DNA of 64,000 bases from Pseudomonadota bacterium (GTDB lineage Bacteria; Pseudomonadota; Alphaproteobacteria; Dongiales; Dongiaceae): NCBI GenBank assembly GCA_016183985.1, contig JACPDN010000006.1, forward strand, positions 806,001 to 870,000. The letters run 5' to 3'. This document shows, piece after piece, positions 46,801 to 50,720 of the stretch. A program made the position numbers and the translations under genes. A model generated the notes under the pieces. It had not been told where the DNA came from. It saw only the letters and a program-made list of their open reading frames with translations, and ran no database searches. The stretch's first letter is position 1. Every line of letters begins with the position of its first letter.

Positions 46801-48748
46801 AGCCGATCGCGCTGATGAAGTCAGAGGCCTTGAGGTTGAGCGTTACCGGCAGATCGTCTTTGCCGGCAAAAATAGCACCGGCACCTTCGATTTCGATGCG
46901 GACGCCATCGACGGTTTCGATGATCTTGTAGCCTTGGCTCGACGCGTCGAAGCTGACGTCAGCAACTTTGCCAATCGTGCCATCCGTCTTTTCATAGGAC
47001 GTTTGGCCGTGCACCGTGTGACCTGCGACTTCAATTTCTTGATGGTCGGAGATCAGAGAAATTTTGCTGATATGCCAATCATCTAAAGTCTTAAGCTCTC
47101 CTTCATCGACAATGGCGTTCCCGTTCTTGTCCTGCCATACCCTGAACTTGGCCCAGTTGGTCCCGTCATGTGAGGACAACCAGCCGTCACCCGTCTCGTC
47201 GTAGAGGGATCTAACGGCCTCGATATCGGTATCATCCTCAGGCGTAACGGCGGCAAAGGCAAGCTCTTCGGTCTTGTCGATCTTGCCATCGTCGTTGAGG
47301 TCTATGACGAGGAAGCCGTCATCGGGAGCCGCCCAGCCAGATGCCTCCAAATACCCGTCGTTGTCGACATCGAAAGACGTACCGGAATTTGTCGATGTAA
47401 GCTCCACCCCATCACCGTCGAGGTCGATGACAATTGGGCTGTTCTTTCCGCCAGGACCATGGTGGTTGTGTTCTTCTCCTGAATTTGAATTCGTGCCTCC
47501 ATTCCCCGACGAGTTCCCTCCGCTCCCCCAGCCACTCCCTGTACTACTTCCGCCTTCGCGGTCGGAAATCATACTATCGCGTAGCTGCTCTTTCTCCTCT
47601 TTGATCCTCTCGAGGTGGGCCAGATGCGCAGAGAGTTTAGAACGCGCTTTTGGGTCATCCAGCGTCTTCAGAATCTCATGTAGCTTGGCCAGTGTTGCGT
47701 TCTGAGGGACACCACCCCATGACTGAGCTGCCCTAATGTCTGCAAGCGACACCGAATCAACAAACGCTTCGAGCTCGACGTTAGCGTGCACTCCGCTGTA
47801 ATCCAAGGCAGTAGCTGCGCTAAACTCATAGCGAAGTCTATTCATTAGACGCTGGTCGTCTAAAGTTGTTGGCGACGAGGTCAGAAAGCCGTAAGTCTCG
47901 AACTCCGTTGATAGAAAGCTGTGCTGTATAATTCCCGGAACGCCCGGCCAAGTTGGTGAAACCCATGGGCCGCCGTATAGAAACCCTTCACGCAAGTCCA
48001 TACGCATGGGGTTGTAGTCAGGCAGGCTTTTTAACCGTCCACTAAAGTAGTCAACATGACTCGCCAAATATGTCTCGTAGTTTCGCGCCTGCTCCGGAGC
48101 AACTGCTCCCACAACTTCAAGCGCAAGGTCGTAAGGAATACCGAGGCGTACTTGCTCACGCACCGCAAGGTCGGTTACGAGATCAAGAAACTGTTCAGGA
48201 TCCCGGATTAATGTCCCGAAGTCGCTCGCCAGAGCCTTTATACTTTCAAACTCAATCCGGTTTAGAGCTTCACGTAGCTCATCATCAGTACCGTATGGAT
48301 TGGCGTCTTCGATGCCAAGCGCTCGGAGGTGCTCTGCAACTAGATCACGAAATGTGTCATCACCATTAAGTGGAGATATGCTGCCAAGAATATTCGCAAC
48401 GGCGCCGCCAGCAAGTGCGCCAACAATACGATTGATCGCTAGCGCCCTCAAGTTGCCCGCTGCTGACAATGTGCTATTTGGTATAAACTTGCCCCTAATC
48501 GTGGCACTGGGCGCGAAGACAAAGCGAGTGTCGAGAAATTTGGTCAGCGCAACACTCACTCCTGCTCCCGCTAGAGCGTCAACAAGGCCGTATCGTGTTC
48601 CGAACCCAAATTTTGGACTGAAAGGAGCAAGTCCGGTGATTTTACCCAGAGCCCATCCTACGGCGAGTTTTACACCAGGCGATTGGGAGAGTTGCTGGGC
48701 CTTTTCGCTCAGAGAATCGAGACGAGGAGTAATGTCGCCCATTTTCAA
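31820..48748 (-). CDS. Giant RTX repeat protein secreted by a type I system
   Basis: 5642 residues without interruption. Residues ~1-395 are a non-repetitive N-terminal region with hydrophobic stretches near 30-125 and no Sec signal. A Gly/Ser/Asn/His-rich linker (~396-435) leads to EF-hand-like loops (DLDGDGVEL, DVDNDGYLE, DLNDDGKIDKTEE, DKNGNAIVDEGE; ~440-550). From ~650 the protein alternates RTX nonapeptides (GGxGxDxLx) with two module types: by eye about 29 of the form DTYVVDxxGDxVTE ... ENLTLTG ... GTGNxLDN, and about 20 of the form DTASY ... GVTVNL ... GDxxxxIENLxGS. The last ~115 residues (ADTFRMERGSG ... LWFTRNGDDLVIDIIG ... VQDWY) are the calcium-binding-related C-terminal domain that carries the type I secretion signal. 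Likely calcium-folded at the cell surface or outside; adhesin or S-layer-like role is inference. Start overlaps the upstream gene by four bases. Confidence 0.93.
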   Translation of the reverse strand: MKMGDITPRLDSLSEKAQQLSQSPGVKLAVGWALGKITGLAPFSPKFGFGTRYGLVDALAGAGVSVALTKFLDTRFVFAPSATIRGKFIPNSTLSAAGNLRALAINRIVGALAGGAVANILGSISPLNGDDTFRDLVAEHLRALGIEDANPYGTDDELREALNRIEFESIKALASDFGTLIRDPEQFLDLVTDLAVREQVRLGIPYDLALEVVGAVAPEQARNYETYLASHVDYFSGRLKSLPDYNPMRMDLREGFLYGGPWVSPTWPGVPGIIQHSFLSTEFETYGFLTSSPTTLDDQRLMNRLRYEFSAATALDYSGVHANVELEAFVDSVSLADIRAAQSWGGVPQNATLAKLHEILKTLDDPKARSKLSAHLAHLERIKEEKEQLRDSMISDREGGSSTGSGWGSGGNSSGNGGTNSNSGEEHNHHGPGGKNSPIVIDLDGDGVELTSTNSGTSFDVDNDGYLEASGWAAPDDGFLVIDLNDDGKIDKTEELAFAAVTPEDDTDIEAVRSLYDETGDGWLSSHDGTNWAKFRVWQDKNGNAIVDEGELKTLDDWHISKISLISDHQEIEVAGHTVHGQTSYEKTDGTIGKVADVSFDASSQGYKIIETVDGVRIEIEGAGAIFAGKDDLPVTLNLKASDFISAIGSGGNDIFDASAYTSGDKSQIEGRENETLSVSLAGNGGDDTLKGGAGNDYLDGGDGKDKLSGGAGDDVLFVDQNDTLIDGEAGADIAIVTSEIGVQLDLAASHLEAARGWSGDDVFDASQVTKSNIGRTYDPDGIYTGWGVSLDGGAGNDKLVGSDGNDSLSGGSGADRLIGGKGDDYIVADADDTISAGDGVDTVIFSGSDGIKRNVADLGAEIVGGTEGDDTFTTDDAHVVVLSGDRGDDSLSGSRGDDTFIGGLNDDILKGGAGDDTYRFSRGDGQDEITDRDQQWVQVANPSGEYHSLTSSYTYQTWVLKTAANKDHDEYWAQVTQTGSATVTVLDYDITITPQDIHLDGGSDTLAFGAGITREDLVFEFRGADLYVGLKDASAPNAQASALSDSMRLTNWTDAKDRIETIEFADGSKVKIADLVGSSLAPVLGEMEGTEGDDTLTGTASNEKLSGGKGNDLLDGMAGDDRLEGGAGNDTYTFGRGSAWDVIKDENRWLETTTRTEDYSQTYGPISVSYSYTKQTVTKDADGTTYSYGSATGTVQVSFTDTGPRNITETVWKEGDGGSDTLTFGAGVTVEDVAIKIRGDDLLIVLRDRDATDASKIIDNDSFWALDDRLRIENWANANNRLETFKFADGTTIDVSAMLAAYTGGAGDEIVTGDEATNWLAGAAGNDVVLGLGGKDVLIGGSGDDVLSGGEGADLIYGGEGKDRADYSDSVFGVTVDLTNNANNKSGDAEGDQLFGIEDVVGSRGNDKITGDSSDSRIWGGDGEDTIDGGAGVDTVSYSDSVFGVTVDLTNSANNKGGFAQGDVLINIENVTGSSFDDSLTGDGGDNRLEGGVGKDILIGGAGIDTAVYENSVGGVSIDLGANEGKGGEAEGDTWTGIENVLGSDYADSLTGDANANRLEGGQGSDTLQGGGGADTLVGGDGSDTASYRKSASGVTVNLSNNTLNAGGDAAGDNLSEIENLVGSAYDDDLTGDDKDNALDGGRGNDTLTGGGGNDTVSYAASQLKSVDDLTPLGAGDKYRLTQSGVTVNLAAGTATLTVTTDIVEASTGNWKSTVSAETHSFTDTLIGIENVVGTAFDDSLTGDGADNKLVGGDGKDSLTGGAGNDWLDGGTGNDIIDGGDGTDTVYYGGALAAVTANLATGNVSGGSAEDSLSNVENLIGGIWNDALTGNAGVNRLEGGAGNDRLDGGAGADMMLGGFGDDTYVVDHVGDQTIEDGDYGVDTVESSISWTLSDRIESLTLIGSTAVDGTGNALDNVVTGNAADNNLAGLDGDDTLDGGVGADKLTGGKGDDLYIIDNVADQAIESKDEGLDRVITSVSYTLGNNIEALELIGDGHIDGTGNDLDNEIVGNDGDNHLSGGKGNDHIFGGLGADTIDGGDGVDLLSYAGSDAGVTINLLTGKGSDGEAEGDILSNIENVTGSAFNDTLTGNDADNRLIGGKGNDALAGGKGNDTYVVDALGDTVTEALNEGTDSVESGVTFTLGANLEHLTLTGAADLDATGNELDNKLTGNDGDNTISGGLGNDEMAGGRGDDIYIVDSAGDKVTEGDGEGEYWGHDRVESSVSFTLGANIEDLTLTGTGVVAGYGNALDNVILGNDGANDLRGFDGDDTLKGGKGADAMVGGAGIDTVSYEGSNAGVTVNLATAAAAGGDAEGDSVFEVENLIGSDHADNLTGDQNANRIDGGKGVDTLKGGAGDDVYVVDSSNDAVVENADEGYDRIEASASYTAGANIEEIRLTGSADIDATGNTLDNKLTGNFGANRLDGGAGNDTMMGGAGNDTYVVGGHGDKIIEYGGGGTDTVESAITYKLGEELENLTLTGLADLDGTGNAAANEITGNSGANKLQGLAGDDVLKGGAGGDTLDGGEGIDTASYAGSGIGVTVDLKAGTASGGDSNGDTFTSIENLVGSDHDDTLTGSDGENRLDGGKGNDVMAGGLGSDTYVVDSAGDVVSESSSDGGRDTVELTEAFTGAGYTLGANVENLVIAGKADLTGTGNNLENILIGNDGKNRLDGGVGADQMAGGFGDDTYVVDHQADVVTELADHGVDSVEASFTYTLGSNIENLTLTGAAASDGSGNSLDNKITGNGAVNILKGLSGNDTLEGGAGADTLDGGEGRDTVSYLGSASGVTVDLGAGTVSGGDAAGDILVSIENVTGSAQIDNLTGDDQDNRLDGGGGADTLTGGKGNDTYVVDDLNDAVVEVGDNGTDRVESSISYTIAANVENLTLTGQSAIDGIGNTLANEIVGNAGANKLDGDSGDDTLIGGGGGDQLFGGLGTDTASYISSSAAVTINLKAGTASGGEATGDSFDSIENLTGSVFADDLTGDDSANRLDGGRGNDTMLGGLGDDTYVVDNAGDVVTENAGQGTDSVEASISYALGSNLEDLTLTGTTHINATGNALDNHLMGNDGNNTLDGGGGADTMAGGKGDDIYVVDNVADQVIEGTIPATKSGDPDLQAGIDLVKASVSYTIGDNVENLTLTESSAINGTGNALDNTLTGNDAANTLTGAAGNDVLIGGEGNDSLVGGAGDDTASYVGAETGLTASLKDAGVNTGEAAGDSYAEIENLTGSRFNDTLTGDDGANRIDGGLGVDTLTGGDGNDVYVVDNTGDVVVEEAGKGTDTVEASISYSIATLADIENITLTGRFNIDATGNAGANTLTGNAARNVLDGGGGNDILHGGAGGDTYIVSDAGDTVSEYTFNADGAEKLTEDDPTTTGADEGGKHIDAGGIDKVVASINYILGDFVENLTLTGSAMTGAGNALDNVIVGTAGANTLAGLDGNDRLVSLGGGDTLVGGKGNDTYVVGAGDTVTEDSDGGVDTVEAGLDWTLGAHVENLLLTGTAASGTGNTLDNRIIGNDGINTLSGGDGNDTLDGGKGDDNLIGGAGDDTYVVDGADKITEGAGEGVDWVLATTSYVLADNVENLTLIATAAIDGTGNALDNAILGNAAGNRLDGGLGKDTLMGDLGADVYVVDNVDDKVVENENEGVDRVEASVSWVLGENVENLALTGNGAIDGAGNALDNEIVGNNAANILDGKGGNDRLIGGTGDTLIVGAGDDIYVISGAPTAITEMADGGYDQVEATVTHTLMANVEDLKLVGTAAIDGTGNDGNNKIVGNIASNVLTGGLGDDYLDGGKGADKLFGGDGSDIYIVDDLGDTETELADEGFDTVYASVSHKLGDNVEVLVLTGKGDIDGTGSNTANTLTGNDGNNKLDGGLGADLMIGGIGDDIYVVDSVGDLVVESWDSGTDAVLSSQSYTLGDNLENLTLLGNDAINGTGNALDNWLVGNAAANTLLGDFGDDVLEGGAGADILDGGFGTNTASYKGSNAAVTLYASGLTIYSGGYWTGVSFGGGQTWVPLTMTVVYGSGGDAQGDTLKYIDNLEGSDFNDTLNGSDYDNRLDGGLGADTLNGGAGNDVLVVDNQGDVVSGGTGTDTVEAGVSYTITSADIENLTLLGKDNLSGTGNSSANTITGNDGVNILDGGSGNDILIGGLGGDTLKGNTGIDSASYIDAEEGITANLLDKSKNSGEALGDSYDQIEGLIGSAFSDVLVGDGSDNRLDGGLGADKLTGGAGNDTYVVDSTDDQIIENAKEGIDAIESSVSYIMAGNAENVENLTLTGTLASFAIGNALDNKLTGNEADNRLDGGAGIDTMVGGKGDDTYVIRDVGDTITENSLEGTDTAEVALIGGYTLGTYVENLVLIGSADNGTGNASDNMLIGNSIVNILNGGSGNDLLIGGAGNDTLNGSTGTGDTASYAYLTAAGVTAELKAAVDGVANAGIGDVDTLQGIENLIGSSFSDTLIGDTNANRLDGGMGADSLTGGAGNDTYVVDDIGDVVTENSTITAEIDTVESSVTFTLGANLENLVLKGAVNIDGSGNASVNILTGNDGNNRLDGGAGADTMKGGKGDDTYVIDNAADVVTELAGEGQDAILTSVGYDMVYQYNVENLSMTGSKDGDLRGNNLDNTVIGNDGANKVDGYTGTNILIGGKGDDTLYGYYGTDTADYGYLIEGGVTASLTAGSATAGAGDTDVLQYIENLTGSAFADILTGDAAANRLEGGAGNDLLEGAGGADTLIGGIGNDTLKGGAGDDIYVIEDASDTISENAAEGTDTVKASLTWSLANIDNVENLTLIGSADGDLTGNGLANVLTGNDGANKLDGGAGNDTMKGGKGDDLYVVDATGDTVTELTGEGLDTVQSMAASYTLAANVENLTLLTGATSGTGNALDNVVTGNDGANTLDGGTGNDTLIGFAGNDTLVGGSGTDAASYAYLASGSVVAVLNGASDGLATINGSEIDTLRTIENLVGSAGNDTLTGDGNANRLEGGAGNDSLNGGDGNDILIGGFGEDTLNGGAGNDLYIVEDTDDIISDSGGTADLVEAAVNFSLASLGAIENLTLTGLSAIDGTGNGLVNILIGNDGANKLDGGAGNDTMKGGKGDDVYVVDTAGDIVTELTGEGFDTVQSMATSYTLTANVENLRLLTNATSGTGNALDNALTGNDGANTLDGGTGNDTLIGQAGNDTLIGGSGIDTASYAYLAGGSVVATLNGTSDGSATINGSEVDTLRTIENLIGSAGNDTLTGDGNANRLEGGAGNDNLSGAAGIDELQGGDGDDVLQGGAGADQLEGGAGNDWASYVGSTAAVNVNLVQMTATGGDAVGDVFSSIENLRGSNYADTLVGSSADNTLEGGLGNDTLNGGVGSDTASYAYASASVTASLITNTANAGAADIDTLVDIENLVGGAGNDTLTGNDLANRLDGGLGNDVLTGGKGDDVYVVNANDTVNEVSADGGIDTVEASVTFTLADKQYLENVTLTGSGSIDATGNALDNKLTGNGASNTLTGGAGNDTLDGGAGNDTLIGGEGADTFRMERGSGQDLIDAFDADGAADKLLLGDAVNFDQLWFTRNGDDLVIDIIGSNDRMTVQDWYAGAANQLDRIELSDGSYADASDVEQLRAAMAAFAPPSTGELNLDPTTRNGLSPVLAASWHSNQAA
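33000..34584 (-). repeat. Recent 792-bp tandem duplication inside the RTX gene
   Basis: Two adjacent copies, about 33000-33791 and 33792-34584, match almost throughout; for example ACCGGTTGGCGTTGCCGT occurs at 33031 and at 33823, exactly 792 bases (264 codons) apart. Both encode TVTELTGEG(L/F)DTVQSMA, ASYAYLA and SE(I/V)DTLRTIENL(V/I)GSAG. Other module pairs in the gene are far more diverged. Confidence 0.85.
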
Positions 48749-49233
48749 TCATTCCCGTTTTCTTTTGTGATGCCGCCACGAAGGAATTTCGACTTTAGAA
48801 CTACCATTGGAACGAATAGGCAGAGACCAATGCTTCCAACCACAAACCAGAGCATATCGTTCGGAATGATCACTGTTAACGCGCACATAATTGCAGGTAT
48901 CAGGTCAGGATAACGCCTAACGCCAAGATCACTGTCTGCACACGCTTCTTCATTCGCGATGTTTGTAAGATAATCGAACTGCTCCAGATGCGGCCGTATC
49001 GTTAGAGCAAGAAACCCAACAAGCACTCCGCCAGACAGCACTCCGATGGCTTTGAGCATCATACTGGTACCGTCGGCGACGGCGACGGCAGCTTGTACCG
49101 CCCCCACAACCGTCATTGACAAGGTCAGTAGAGTAAGAGTCTTCATTTGGGAATGCGCCCGCATAAACCGCACAGTTCTTATCCCCTGCAGGCCGACCAA
49201 TACGAATATGACGAAGAGAATAATTTCGCTCAT
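48745..49233 (-). CDS. Four-helix membrane protein between HlyD and the RTX gene
   Basis: 162 residues from ATG 49233 (GGGG site about five bases upstream; a GTG eight codons earlier is possible). Hydrophobic segments IILFVIFVLVGLQGI, LTLLTLSMTVVGAVQAAVAV, MLKAIGVLSGGVLVGFLALTI and LIPAIMCALTVIIP/MLWFVVGSIGLCLFVPMVVL predict four or five membrane passes. I recognise no family. Its stop overlaps the start of the giant RTX gene by four bases, so the two are translationally coupled. GC content here and in the RTX N-terminus is lower than in the surrounding genes, suggesting they arrived together. It might bind the RTX N-terminal region or act as an immunity or anchoring partner; none of this is shown. 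Confidence 0.75.
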   Translation of the reverse strand: MSEIILFVIFVLVGLQGIRTVRFMRAHSQMKTLTLLTLSMTVVGAVQAAVAVADGTSMMLKAIGVLSGGVLVGFLALTIRPHLEQFDYLTNIANEEACADSDLGVRRYPDLIPAIMCALTVIIPNDMLWFVVGSIGLCLFVPMVVLKSKFLRGGITKENGND

Positions 49234-49277
49234 GTCTACCCCATGCTCCCAATCCACAAATCTCTTTCATTGCCTTT

Positions 49278-50720
49278 TCATCTCTCCCTCCCTGCTTCGT
49301 CTCCGATGCGCATGAGCGGTGAGAGGACGTATTCGATCAGTTTCCTCGTCCCCGTCTTGATCTCGACCGCGGCGACCATGCCGGGGGTGAGTTGCACGTC
49401 TCTACCATCGACGTTCATCGTGTCCTTTTCGAGGCGGACGCGTGTCGTGTAGATGAGTCTCGGGGCAGCACCGTTGCTCTGCTGCTCGACGGCGTCGCCG
49501 GAGATGGTGGCGACATGGCCGGTCAGGGTGCCATAGCGGGTGAAGGGGAAGGCGTCGAGTTTGACGATCGCTTCCTGACCTTCTTCGACGAAGCCGATAT
49601 CCTTGTTCTCGATCTCGGCCTCGATCTCGATGCCGGCGTCCTCGGGCACCACGACCATGAGGGGTTTGGCCGGTTCGACGACGCCGCCGATGGTGTGGAG
49701 CTGCAATTGCTGCACCGTGCCGGCGACGGGGGCGGTGAGGCGCTGCAGGGCCTGGCGCTGGGTTGCCTTCTTCAATTCCTCGGTCAGCTGCGCGGCTTGG
49801 GCTTCGCCTTCGGTCAGCTCCTTCAGGCGGTCGCGCTCGAACTCCTCCTGCGCCTGGGCGATCTGGCGCTGGATCGTGGCAATACCGGCCTGGGCCTCAT
49901 TGGCGCGGGCCTGCGCCACGCGGGCCTCGCCTTCCATGGCGATGAGCTCCTGTTGCATTTCGAGGAATTGCTGCTTGGGGGTGAGGCCTTTTTCGAGAAG
50001 GCCGCGCCGCGCCTCGACCTGTTCGTGCTTCAGGGGCAGCTGCGCCTCGATCTTGGCGATCTCGGCCTCCGTGCCCACCGCATTGGCGCGCTGGCGCTCA
50101 AGCTCACGCGCGAGGGCGCCTAGTTTTTCCTCCTGCTCCCCCAATTGCGTCGCCCGGAAAGACCGCGCTAAGGCGCGCGCGGATGGATCGAACCCGCTGG
50201 CCGCTTCCGGGTCGTCCAGCGCCTCGCCGCCGGGAAGGCCCAGGACCGAGCGCAGGCGCGCCACATCGAGGCGCTTCACGGTGAGTTCCTGGGTCAGCCG
50301 GTCGGTGTCGGCGCCTGTCTGGGTGGAATCGAGCTCCACCAGCAATGCACCCTTCTCCACATGCTGGCCATCCTCGACCGCGATCTGGGTGACGACGCCG
50401 GTCTCGAAGGCCTGGATCACCTTGGTGCGGCCGGAAGGCACGATCTTGCCCTGGCCCACCGCCACGATGTCGATCTCGCCCACGCAGGCCCAGAGCAGCG
50501 CGATGGCAACGAAGGCGGAGATGGCGAGAGCGATGCCACGACCCAGTGGCGACGGTGGCCTTTCCAGCACCTCGACCGCGGCGGGGAGGAACTCGTGTTC
50601 ATAACCGTCGGGGGCGAACATGCCGCCGAGGCGGTCCCCCATCTTCCCTACTGCCTTCCGCACGCGAGAGGCCGGCAAGGCCACGACATTGTCTGGCGCG
50701 GTCATATCACTGGGCGGCAT
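49278..50720 (-). CDS. Type I secretion adaptor (HlyD family)
   Basis: 480 residues from ATG 50720, which has GGGAGGG six bases upstream; overlaps the ABC gene by 14 bases. A single membrane anchor lies near residue 60-80 (GIALAISAFVAIALLWACVG), followed by the lipoyl/barrel-sandwich half GKIVPSGRTKVIQAFETGVV and VEDGQHVEKGALLVELDST, a long coiled coil (~130-310; LGALARELERQRANAVGTEA), the second half motif LTAPVAGTVQQLQLHTIGG, and the C-terminal beta domain ending KLIEYVLSPLMR, characteristic of HlyD. It links the exporter to an outer-membrane TolC protein, which is not encoded nearby. Confidence 0.93.
   Translation of the reverse strand: MPPSDMTAPDNVVALPASRVRKAVGKMGDRLGGMFAPDGYEHEFLPAAVEVLERPPSPLGRGIALAISAFVAIALLWACVGEIDIVAVGQGKIVPSGRTKVIQAFETGVVTQIAVEDGQHVEKGALLVELDSTQTGADTDRLTQELTVKRLDVARLRSVLGLPGGEALDDPEAASGFDPSARALARSFRATQLGEQEEKLGALARELERQRANAVGTEAEIAKIEAQLPLKHEQVEARRGLLEKGLTPKQQFLEMQQELIAMEGEARVAQARANEAQAGIATIQRQIAQAQEEFERDRLKELTEGEAQAAQLTEELKKATQRQALQRLTAPVAGTVQQLQLHTIGGVVEPAKPLMVVVPEDAGIEIEAEIENKDIGFVEEGQEAIVKLDAFPFTRYGTLTGHVATISGDAVEQQSNGAAPRLIYTTRVRLEKDTMNVDGRDVQLTPGMVAAVEIKTGTRKLIEYVLSPLMRIGDEAGRER

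Noticed and set aside
32000-47000. CRISPR-like appearance of regularly repeated short motifs
   Set aside because: The repeats are in-frame codons for GGxGxD nonapeptides, vary in sequence and length, and lie inside one open reading frame.
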